From positions 1 through 22,516 of IMG/VR virus record IMGVR_UViG_3300035666_000174: a stretch of 22,516 bases of DNA; one strand, given 5' to 3'. Position 1 is the first letter of the stretch. Every line of letters begins with the position of its first letter. This document shows positions 14,952 to 22,052 of this stretch, piece by piece. Both the position numbers and the translations under genes were made by a program. The notes beneath the pieces were generated by a model. The model worked only from the letters and a program-made list of their open reading frames with translations, ran no database searches and had not been told where the DNA came from. The stretch is from a virus.

Positions 14952-17900
14952 ATGGGAACAGAAATCACATTCCGTAGAGGCTCAAACTTCCCCACCTCGG
15001 GGTCGGGAATTACTCTATCGGAACCAGTATTTGAAACCACGCTGAAGACTTTCCACATCGGCTTGGGTCACGGAGTCACTGCGGAGTGGGTTGGCGCACC
15101 CATTAGCGGCTTGAGCGCGGAGATTGCAGCAGGCATTACCTACAAGATTCCCACTCTTGCGGCGGTCAAGAACTACATCGGTGGACTGTGCTACGGGAAC
15201 ACTGCTGGAGGTGGAACATCCATCACTCAGTATGTTGCTTCTTTAAACGGACTCACGGGTGCAGTTGGATTGGCAGGCGGAACGGACATATCCGTTGCCA
15301 TTTCTGGACAGACCCTCACCGTAAATTACACTGGCTCAAGCGTTTCCAATGCGGTCACCTCGTTCAACGGACTCACTGGTGCGGTTCAGGGCGTATCGGC
15401 AGCGGTTGCTGGAACGGGAATCTCCGTTTCTGGAGCAACAGGTGCGGTCACCATCACCAACACTGGTGTGGTGTCGTTCAACGGCAACACTGGTGCGGTT
15501 CAAAGTGTGTCTGCTGCTGTTGCAGGAACAGGCATATCTGTATCGGGTGCAACTGGTGCAGTCACCATTACTAACACAGGCGTTCAATCATTCAACGGAG
15601 TCACAGGAGCCGTTACTGGCGCATCGCTTGGTGCAAACACCTTCACGGGGCTACAAACCCTGAATGCAGGACTCAGCGCATCTGCCGTCTATGTGTCCAC
15701 TGGTTCAACTTTTGCAGGATTGGTGACCTTCACCAATGGCGTATCTGCCGCTGGAACAATTACTCTTGCGTCACCCAATCTCACGGGAACACCAACCGCA
15801 CCAACTGCGGCACTAGGCACCAACACCACACAGATTGCCACCACTGCTTTCGTACAGTCAGAGATTGTGGCTGATACGGTCACGGCGTTCAACGGTCGGA
15901 CTGGTGCGGTTCAGGGTGTCTCTGCTGCCGTGGCAGGAACAGGTATATCCGTTTCTGGCGCAACAGGATCAGTAACCATCACCAACACTGGTGTACAGTC
16001 GTTCAATGGCAACACAGGAGCAGTCACAGGCGCATCGCTTGGTGCAAACACATTCACTGCCCTGAACTCCTTCAACGCAGGCATCAGTTCTGTTGGTGGA
16101 ACATTTAGCGGCGATATTGTTAAATTCTTAAGTGGTTTGTCTGCTTCTTTTGTGAGAGTCGGCTCGCTTGAATCAAACAATAGCAATCCTGTTACTCTTT
16201 CCGATAATAGACTCCGATTTACAGTAGTAGGATTTCCCACTTCATCCTATACAACTCTTCAGGCAGATCCCACCACATCAGCCGACCGAACAGTAACTCT
16301 CCCTGACGAAAGCGGAACCGTTGCACTCACATCCCAACTCATGGGTGCAGTGAACGGCTCAACCGCTGCAACCACCGCTGTTACCTCGTTCAACGGACTC
16401 ACGGGAGCGGTCGGCGGGGTGTGTGCTGCACAGGCAAACACATTTACCGCGCTACAGTCGTTCGCTTCAGGAATATCTGCCAGCGGAATCACCGTTGACG
16501 GTGCAATAGAAATAAACAGAAGACCATATTGGAATTTGGGTTCAGATGAAAATGTAGTGAACGGTGTGTCTGCTCTGTTACTGCAAGGAGCAACCCTAGG
16601 ATACGCTTCAAGAATTTCGGTAAATGGATATTCCTTTCTTGGAAACACTGGTTCGGTTGATCTGATTCCATACAACGGAATTGTATATGTTCGTCGCGGA
16701 GAATACGGTGATCGTGATCTTCCAGCGGCTGCTAGTTGGACTTCTTCAATTTACATAGAAGAGAATCAGGTTTTTGTAGGAAGATACTACGGAATCATTA
16801 CAGTTCCGGGTTCTCTGACCGCAAACAGAACGGTAACGATTCCCAATGCTAGTGGAACCCTTGCACTCACATCCCAACTCATGGGTGCAGTGAACGGCTC
16901 AACCGCTGCAACCACCGCTGTTACCTCGTTCAACGGACTCACAGGCGCAGTCACAGGTGTCACGGTGGGTGGTGCAAACACCTTTACAGCACTGAATACT
17001 TTCAATGAAGGTATCAGTGCGGCAGGAGCCACATTTGCTAGTAATATCATCGTGAACACCATGACGGTTGGTCGCGGAAATACTAGCGGTGCTGTATCAA
17101 ATACTGCTTTGGGAGTCAGTGTGTTGGCTGTGAACAGCGGCACATTCAACACAGGAGTCGGAAACTCTGCTCTAACCGCAAACACGACTGGTGGCTCCAA
17201 CACAGCGGTGGGAAGACGCGCACTGTTTGTAAACACCACTGGCTCATCCAACACAGCGATTGGTCAAATTGCGCTCGGTGCGGTCACTGGGGGTGTGTTC
17301 AACACCGCGATTGGTTCAGACTCTCTGTCTTCAACACTGGTAAGCAACAGTACAGCCGTTGGAGCAGGAGCAATACAGTATAATGTGAGCGGCAACGACA
17401 ACACTGCTGTGGGTGCGTTTGCGGGATCGTTCTGGGGTGAAGGGTCTACGGCATCCATTTTATCGAATCAGTTGCAGACTGGTGCGGGCGGTGTTTACAT
17501 TGGATACTACGCTCGCGGATCAACATTTAATCAAACAAATGAAATCGTAATCGGAGCCAACGCTGTGGGCGGTGGCTCAAACACTGCCGTGATTGGCGCA
17601 ACCTCACAGGTTTCTGCAACAGTTTACGGGTTGTTCAACGCGCCTAGTGGCGTGTGTGCCAGTGGAGCAACATTCTCTGGACAGGTACGGGTAAACGGAA
17701 ACCTGTTTGCCAACAACATCGTGAACGCCTTGAACGGCTTCACTGGTGGTGTCACCCTTGCAGCAGGCACAGGCATCTCGGTTAGTGGTGCAACAGGTGC
17801 AGTCACCATCACAAACATCGGTGTACAGTCATTCAACGGACTCACAGGAGAGGTTGGTGGAGTGTGTGCGGCACAGGCAAACACATTTACCGCGCTGAAC

Positions 17901-18899
17901 TCGTTTAACGCAGGAATCAGTTCAGCAGGAGGAACCTTCAGCGCACTCACAAGATTCACTGCGGGAATTAGTGCTTCTGGTGGAATGACTCTCGCGGGAT
18001 TTTTACAGGGAACCACTGCAAACTTCACAGGCACTGTCACAGGAACAACTTTTATTGGTGGTTTGAGCGGAAACGCCACAGGTATAATCATAAATGCAAG
18101 CAGTTCTTCTTCAGAATTGTTTCCAGTTTTATGCACATCCACAAGCAGTACTGTGGCAAGAGCAGATACAGTTGCACCGAGAGTTTCTATTATTCCAAGT
18201 ACGGGACAACTGACTGCCCCTGTCTTTAGAGTTGCATCTACTGCATCTGGTGGGGCTTTTACTGAAATAACGGACGCTGGAATCATAACTGCTAATAGTG
18301 ATTTAACACTGCTCTGCGATGCAAACATTCTTTCTTTGGGAGATGTTAATTACATCACTAATGGCTGTAAAATCGTAATTGATAACAGTAGTGGTTTAAT
18401 AGATGTTAACGCAGTAGGATCTCCACTAACTTTAACTGGCTCATCCGTATCTGTTAGTGGACTATTAAATGCACCCGATGGAATCAGTTCAGCAGGAGGA
18501 ACCTTCAGCGCACTCACAAGATTCACTGCGGGAATTAGTGCTTCTGGTGGTGTAACCTTTAGCGGAACTGTTTCATCTGACACTGGTTACAGAATAACTT
18601 CTAGTGCAATCAACGCACAGACAGGAACCACATACACTTTCCTTGAGAGCGACAACGGCAAGGTACTGACCTTCAACAACGGCTCCGCAGTCACCGTGAC
18701 CATCCCCACCGCGTTACCAGTGGGTTTCAACTGCACTGCCATTCAGTTGGGGGCTGGACAGGTTGGATTTACCGCAGCAAGCGGACTTACCCTGCAAAGT
18801 TACGGATCGCAGTACCGACTAATTGGACAACACGCATCCGCAACTATCATTGAATACTCGGCAAACATCGTGAACCTGTCAGGAAACCTTGTTGTATGA
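14952..18899 (+). CDS. Large repetitive tail fibre protein
   Basis: A 1315-residue fibre. The N terminus (T-E-I-T-F-R-R-G-S-N-F-P) is followed by a modular shaft built from S-F-N-G-x-T-G-A-V units, three of them full 38-residue modules (two in tandem at 15360 and 15474). These alternate with A-N-T-F-T-A-L-x-S-F-N-A-G-I-S and F-x-G-x-I-S-A-S-G blocks. Residues about 714-828 contain N-T-A-x-G repeats with A-L-x-x-N-T-T-G-x-S, like the YadA-type left-handed beta-roll found in trimeric adhesins and phage fibres. The C-terminal 95 residues (Y-T-F-L-E-S-D-N-G-K-V-L-T-F) resemble a common phage fibre tip domain. No endosialidase-type chaperone is visible. The start has AGGAAG 8 bases upstream. The stop overlaps the next gene as ATGA. 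It probably forms a trimeric host-recognition fibre. Confidence 0.87.
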   Translation: MGTEITFRRGSNFPTSGSGITLSEPVFETTLKTFHIGLGHGVTAEWVGAPISGLSAEIAAGITYKIPTLAAVKNYIGGLCYGNTAGGGTSITQYVASLNGLTGAVGLAGGTDISVAISGQTLTVNYTGSSVSNAVTSFNGLTGAVQGVSAAVAGTGISVSGATGAVTITNTGVVSFNGNTGAVQSVSAAVAGTGISVSGATGAVTITNTGVQSFNGVTGAVTGASLGANTFTGLQTLNAGLSASAVYVSTGSTFAGLVTFTNGVSAAGTITLASPNLTGTPTAPTAALGTNTTQIATTAFVQSEIVADTVTAFNGRTGAVQGVSAAVAGTGISVSGATGSVTITNTGVQSFNGNTGAVTGASLGANTFTALNSFNAGISSVGGTFSGDIVKFLSGLSASFVRVGSLESNNSNPVTLSDNRLRFTVVGFPTSSYTTLQADPTTSADRTVTLPDESGTVALTSQLMGAVNGSTAATTAVTSFNGLTGAVGGVCAAQANTFTALQSFASGISASGITVDGAIEINRRPYWNLGSDENVVNGVSALLLQGATLGYASRISVNGYSFLGNTGSVDLIPYNGIVYVRRGEYGDRDLPAAASWTSSIYIEENQVFVGRYYGIITVPGSLTANRTVTIPNASGTLALTSQLMGAVNGSTAATTAVTSFNGLTGAVTGVTVGGANTFTALNTFNEGISAAGATFASNIIVNTMTVGRGNTSGAVSNTALGVSVLAVNSGTFNTGVGNSALTANTTGGSNTAVGRRALFVNTTGSSNTAIGQIALGAVTGGVFNTAIGSDSLSSTLVSNSTAVGAGAIQYNVSGNDNTAVGAFAGSFWGEGSTASILSNQLQTGAGGVYIGYYARGSTFNQTNEIVIGANAVGGGSNTAVIGATSQVSATVYGLFNAPSGVCASGATFSGQVRVNGNLFANNIVNALNGFTGGVTLAAGTGISVSGATGAVTITNIGVQSFNGLTGEVGGVCAAQANTFTALNSFNAGISSAGGTFSALTRFTAGISASGGMTLAGFLQGTTANFTGTVTGTTFIGGLSGNATGIIINASSSSSELFPVLCTSTSSTVARADTVAPRVSIIPSTGQLTAPVFRVASTASGGAFTEITDAGIITANSDLTLLCDANILSLGDVNYITNGCKIVIDNSSGLIDVNAVGSPLTLTGSSVSVSGLLNAPDGISSAGGTFSALTRFTAGISASGGVTFSGTVSSDTGYRITSSAINAQTGTTYTFLESDNGKVLTFNNGSAVTVTIPTALPVGFNCTAIQLGAGQVGFTAASGLTLQSYGSQYRLIGQHASATIIEYSANIVNLSGNLVV
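15360..15587 (+). repeat. Two tandem 114-base fibre modules
   Basis: Units begin with TCG or TCA of S-F-N-G at 15360, 15474 and 15588, exactly 114 bases apart. They differ mainly at third codon positions, so the protein repeat is better conserved than the DNA, indicating selection on sequence and length. Confidence 0.9.
15885..15998 (+). repeat. Further 114-base fibre module
   Basis: A-F-N-G-R-T-G-A-V version of the 38-residue unit, followed by S-F-N-G at 15999. A shortened 34-residue relative (A-L-N-G-F-T-G-G-V) runs from 17727 to 17828. Confidence 0.85.
16321..16402 (+). repeat. 82-base exact direct repeat, copy 1
   Basis: Identical by eye to 16861-16942, exactly 540 bases (180 codons) downstream in the same gene. 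It encodes L-T-S-Q-L-M-G-A-V-N-G-S-T-A-A and runs into S-F-N-G-L-T. Perfect identity, including silent positions, indicates recent duplication or gene conversion. Confidence 0.95.
16861..16942 (+). repeat. 82-base exact direct repeat, copy 2
   Basis: Second copy of the repeat at 16321-16402. Recombination between the two would remove or duplicate 180 residues in frame. Confidence 0.95.
17913..17983 (+). repeat. 71-base exact direct repeat, copy 1
   Basis: Identical by eye to 18480-18550, 567 bases (189 codons) downstream. It encodes G-I-S-S-A-G-G-T-F-S-A-L-T-R-F followed by T-A-G-I-S-A-S-G-G. Confidence 0.95.
18480..18550 (+). repeat. 71-base exact direct repeat, copy 2
   Basis: Second copy of the repeat at 17913-17983. 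The offset is a whole number of codons, so exchange between the copies keeps the fibre gene in frame. Confidence 0.95.
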
Positions 18900-19687
18900 T
18901 TATTCCAAGCGGAAAGTCTGGAACAGTTGGAAGTTCAGCGCGAATAACAAACGATGTTATTGCATTTGTAGACTTTAGCAATGACTACGGGTGGGCAGGT
19001 AACACCGCAAACGATCTGTCGAATCGTTCGGTAAAGTACTCCACACCAGGCGGGTTTATATCTGTGGTGTCAGGCTCCAATGCGGAGCCAGGCTACATTG
19101 AATTGGACGGCGGTACGGATTACTTAATTGCAGGTAGCACACTTTCCGATTTTGCTACCGTAACAGCAATTACTATTGATGCTTGGGTTAAATTGGACAC
19201 TATTAATTCTGGTGTAAGAGCCATTGTATCAAATAACAGTACCACAACAGGGTTAGAACACAGAGGATTTGCAGTGATTGCAATCTCTGATGGGTTGGGA
19301 ACTTGGCTTCCTAGAGTAAATGTCAATGCTGGAGTAGGTTCATCATCTATTGCAAGTTTCACTGGATTGACCGCTTCAGCAGGACAATGGGTAAACTTGT
19401 TTGTGGTGATACGAGACATAGGAGTGCCAGCATCTGCGATGGCAACGGATGCAAAAATGTTTAATCCATCAGGAATTTCTGCATCTAGTTTTAATTTGAC
19501 TACTATTGGTGGTTCCTCTCACGGTCTTACTAGCACCAATGCTTTAGCAATAGGAAGACGATCTACCGTAGCAACACAGTATTGGGACGGCTCTATTGGT
19601 GCTGTAAAGATATACAATCGTGCGCTGTCGGAAAATGAAATGAATCTCAACTATGACCGATCCAAGAAACGCTATGGTCATTCATAA
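18896..19687 (+). CDS. LamG/concanavalin A-like lectin-domain protein
   Basis: A 263-residue protein that reads as a single LamG-like jelly roll: D-V-I-A-F-V-D-F-S-N near the start, Y-I-E-L-D-G-G-T-D-Y-L at about 65-75, I-T-I-D-A-W-V-K-L at about 90, W-V-N-L-F-V-V-I-R at about 165 and the closing W-D-G-S-I-G-A-V-K-I-Y-N-R-A-L-S at about 230. Such domains usually bind carbohydrate. At the end of a fibre cluster this suggests a receptor-binding adhesin for host surface glycans. There is no signal peptide, as expected for a virion part. It starts in an ATGA overlap with the large fibre gene and ends with a 14-base overlap into the next gene. The fold call is fairly secure; the ligand is unknown. 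Confidence 0.82.
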   Translation: MIIPSGKSGTVGSSARITNDVIAFVDFSNDYGWAGNTANDLSNRSVKYSTPGGFISVVSGSNAEPGYIELDGGTDYLIAGSTLSDFATVTAITIDAWVKLDTINSGVRAIVSNNSTTTGLEHRGFAVIAISDGLGTWLPRVNVNAGVGSSSIASFTGLTASAGQWVNLFVVIRDIGVPASAMATDAKMFNPSGISASSFNLTTIGGSSHGLTSTNALAIGRRSTVATQYWDGSIGAVKIYNRALSENEMNLNYDRSKKRYGHS

Positions 19688-19928
19688 CACTCCCATTTTC
19701 TACGCAGTGATTCCCTCCTCGGCAGTGGACTCCGTGGACTATGGGCAGACTCTATGCACACGAGAAGGCGTTCGGTTTTCACTTGACGGCAGCAAGTGTA
19801 TTGTAAAGTGGGTGGGAAACACTGTGCCTACTTCAATTTCTGCAATTGGTGAACACGAAGGACTGTATACCGCAAATGAACTATTAGCCATTGTTTCTGG
19901 TACGGATTGGGAGCCTCCCGAAGCGTAA
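19674..19928 (+). CDS. 84-residue hypothetical protein closing the fibre operon
   Basis: A small protein, M-V-I-H-N-T-P-I-F-Y-A-V-I-P, ending in a Trp/Pro/Glu-rich tail (G-T-D-W-E-P-P-E-A). The start at 19674 is chosen because it gives a 14-base overlap with the preceding gene, the same overlap seen at 1752 and 6182. The in-frame ATG at 19653 would add seven residues that are out-of-frame read of the LamG gene end. No domain is recognised. The length and strand-rich pattern suit a minor virion or fibre-associated protein, and its position just before a strong terminator makes it the last gene of the adhesion operon. Confidence 0.7.
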   Translation: MVIHNTPIFYAVIPSSAVDSVDYGQTLCTREGVRFSLDGSKCIVKWVGNTVPTSISAIGEHEGLYTANELLAIVSGTDWEPPEA

Positions 19929-19952
19929 ACCAAATACTCATCCGATTACTTT

Positions 19953-19972
19953 AGAGGGGCGAAAGCCCCTCT
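19953..19972 (+). terminator. Rho-independent terminator after the fibre operon
   Basis: A perfect 8-bp stem AGAGGGGC / GCCCCTCT closed by a GAAA tetraloop and followed by TCTTGTT. It separates the adhesion operon from the ribonucleotide reductase gene. Confidence 0.88.
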
Positions 19973-19985
19973 TCTTGTTATGATG

Positions 19986-20004
19986 CACTCTACATACTCT
20001 ACCC
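19986..20004 (+). promoter_or_regulatory. Candidate phage promoter upstream of the ribonucleotide reductase
   Basis: CACTCTACATACTCTACCC, directly after the terminator, resembles 4583-4604 in the only other clear operon-internal gap. A gene placed just behind a terminator needs its own promoter, which supports the reading. No -35 box is evident. Confidence 0.4.
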
Positions 20005-20024
20005 AATAACCAAGGAGTAAAAAC

Positions 20025-21944
20025 ATGAAGCGATTGCCTACCCTCTATCAGGATTTCATCCACCTTTCCCGTTACAGCCGTTGGATTGAATCCGAGAAAC
20101 GCCGTGAGTCTTGGGAAGAAACGGTTGACCGTTACTTTCGCTTCTTTGACGAGCATTTCACAGAGAAGGGCATCAAGATAAATAAGGCAGTCCGCGAAGA
20201 ACTCCGTGAAGCGGTTCTCAACCTTGAGGTGATGCCGTCCATGCGGTCGCTGATGACCGCAGGCGAAGCCCTCAAGCGCGACAACACCGCAGGCTACAAC
20301 TGCTCCTATGTCGCGGTGAACAAGGTTCGCGCATTTGATGAGATACTGTATGTTCTCATGTGCGGAACGGGTGTAGGCTTTAGCGTGGAGAGGCAGTATG
20401 TGGAGAAACTTCCTACAATTGCTGAAGAGTTTACGAACAGCGATACTCTCATTGTGGTCAAGGACTCCAAGGAAGGTTGGGCAAAAGCCTACCGAGAACT
20501 GGTATCCCTACTTATTGGAGGTCAAATCCCCCGATGGGACTTGTCTCACATTCGTCCTGCTGGTGCGCGCCTCAAGACTTTCGGTGGACGCGCAAGTGGA
20601 CCTCAGCCGCTTGAAGACCTCTTCCGATTTACCGTCAGCACTTTTAAGAAGAGTGCTGGCAGAAAACTCACCTCCATTGAATGTCACGACATTATCTGTA
20701 AGATTGCAGAGATTGTCGTTGTCGGAGGTGTCCGTAGATCGGCTCTTATCTCGCTATCCAATCTCACGGACGAGAGGATGCGTGATGCAAAGGTTGGGCA
20801 GTGGTGGTTGGACAACCCCCAAAGAGCGTTAGCGAACAACTCCGTAGCCTTCAAGGAGAAGCCAGAGATCGGCACATTCATGGAGGAGTGGCTGTCGCTC
20901 TACAAGAGCAAGAGCGGTGAGCGCGGCATCTTCAACCGTCAAGCCGCACAGAAGACGGTGGAGAAACTTGGTGATCGCCGTGATGCCTCCTACGAGTTCG
21001 GCACAAACCCCTGCTCCGAGATCATTCTCCGCGACAAGGAGTTCTGCAACCTGTCCGAGGTGATTGTCCGCGCCGAGGACACTCCTGATACCCTGAAGCG
21101 CAAGGTTCGTCTTGCTGCCATTCTTGGCACATGGCAAGCCTCGCTCACCTATTTCCCGTATCTCAGCAGCGATTGGAAGCGCAATTGTGAAGAGGAGTGC
21201 CTGCTTGGTGTTTCGCTCACAGGCATTCTTGACAACCACTTCATGCGAACGCAGGGCGACAATCTCAATGTGCTGCTTGAACTGCTCAAGGCTGACGCGG
21301 TTGCCACGAACAAGGAGTGGGCTAAAAAGATCGGCATCAACCCCGCAGCGGCTATTACTTGCGTGAAGCCAAGCGGCACGGTGTCACAGTTGACGGATGC
21401 GGCTAGCGGCATCCATGCTCGTCACAACGAGTACTACATCCGCACTGTTCGTGCCGACCGCAAAGACCCCATGTGTCAGTTTATGATTGACAAGGGATTT
21501 CCTGCGGAGCCGTGTGTCATGCGTCCTGATCACACTATGGTGTTCTCGTTCCCGCAGAAGGCTGTGGGATCGGTGACGCGCAACGACATGACTGCGATTG
21601 AACACCTTGAACTGTGGCTCACCTATCAGCGTCACTGGTGCGAACACAAGCCAAGCATCACGGTTACTGTTCGTGAGCATGAGTGGATGGAGGTTGGTGC
21701 GTGGGTGTACGCGCACTTTGACGAGATCAGCGGCATTTCGTTCCTGCCCCACTCCGATCACACCTATCAACAGGCTCCGTATCAGGACTGCACACAGGAG
21801 CAGTATGAAGCCGCTGCGGCTAAACTGCCGCAGTCCATTGATTGGAGTGAACTCACACAGTACGAGAAGTCTGACACCACGAAGGGAACGCAGACCTTTG
21901 CGTGTTCAGGCGACAAGTGCGAAGTGGTTGACTTGACTACATAA
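20025..21944 (+). CDS. nrdJ: Class II adenosylcobalamin-dependent ribonucleotide reductase
   Basis: A 639-residue monomeric-type class II reductase, shorter than Lactobacillus leichmannii RTPR (739) but with the same catalytic spacing. The redox pair is Cys93 (A-G-Y-N-C-S-Y) and Cys341 (F-C-N-L). The thiyl-radical cysteine and catalytic glutamate are Cys330 and Glu332 in N-P-C-S-E-I. The C-terminal shuttle cysteines are Cys627 and Cys632 (C-x4-C). These correspond to RTPR C119, C419, C408, E410, C731 and C736. It reduces ribonucleotides to deoxynucleotides without oxygen, using B12, so the host must have cobalamin. AAGGAG at 20012-20017 lies 7 bases before the ATG. It is a single-gene transcription unit flanked by two terminators. 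No intein or intron was seen. Confidence 0.94.
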   Translation: MKRLPTLYQDFIHLSRYSRWIESEKRRESWEETVDRYFRFFDEHFTEKGIKINKAVREELREAVLNLEVMPSMRSLMTAGEALKRDNTAGYNCSYVAVNKVRAFDEILYVLMCGTGVGFSVERQYVEKLPTIAEEFTNSDTLIVVKDSKEGWAKAYRELVSLLIGGQIPRWDLSHIRPAGARLKTFGGRASGPQPLEDLFRFTVSTFKKSAGRKLTSIECHDIICKIAEIVVVGGVRRSALISLSNLTDERMRDAKVGQWWLDNPQRALANNSVAFKEKPEIGTFMEEWLSLYKSKSGERGIFNRQAAQKTVEKLGDRRDASYEFGTNPCSEIILRDKEFCNLSEVIVRAEDTPDTLKRKVRLAAILGTWQASLTYFPYLSSDWKRNCEEECLLGVSLTGILDNHFMRTQGDNLNVLLELLKADAVATNKEWAKKIGINPAAAITCVKPSGTVSQLTDAASGIHARHNEYYIRTVRADRKDPMCQFMIDKGFPAEPCVMRPDHTMVFSFPQKAVGSVTRNDMTAIEHLELWLTYQRHWCEHKPSITVTVREHEWMEVGAWVYAHFDEISGISFLPHSDHTYQQAPYQDCTQEQYEAAAAKLPQSIDWSELTQYEKSDTTKGTQTFACSGDKCEVVDLTT

Positions 21945-21977
21945 AAGAACCCCACGGAATATCGCATCTCCCGTCCG

Positions 21978-21999
21978 ACAACCCCCGAAAGGGGGTTGT
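21978..21999 (+). terminator. Rho-independent terminator after the ribonucleotide reductase
   Basis: A 9-bp stem ACAACCCCC / GGGGGTTGT with a GAAA tetraloop and a following TTCTTTTT tract. It has the same loop as the terminator at 19953. Confidence 0.92.
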
Positions 22000-22052
22000 T
22001 TCTTTTTACAAATCTAGACATTTTTATTCCGCCAAGTCCACTAGATAATTAC

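Noticed and set aside
15360-15998. Regular repeats as a CRISPR array
   Set aside because: The 114-base units are in-frame protein modules with degenerate third positions, not short identical repeats with unrelated spacers.
17624-18328. Minus-strand open frames opposite the large fibre
   Set aside because: They are antisense products of the repetitive Thr/Gly/Ser codons and repeat along with the fibre modules.
9540-19928. Diversity-generating retroelement acting on the fibre genes
   Set aside because: No reverse transcriptase, template repeat or adenine-biased variable repeat is visible in the window; the repeats look like plain duplicated modules.
19930-20024. A small RNA or tRNA gene in the gap before the reductase
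   Set aside because: The only structure is the terminator hairpin; no cloverleaf or other fold was seen.
20177-20184. GATAAATA as a late promoter
   Set aside because: It is inside the reductase coding sequence with no gene start downstream; likewise TAAATA at 358 inside the endonuclease gene.
22015-22049. Sigma70-type promoter (TAGACA ... GATAAT) before the protease
   Set aside because: The gap between the two boxes is about 23 bases, too long for a normal -35/-10 pair, and the -10 would almost touch the ATG.
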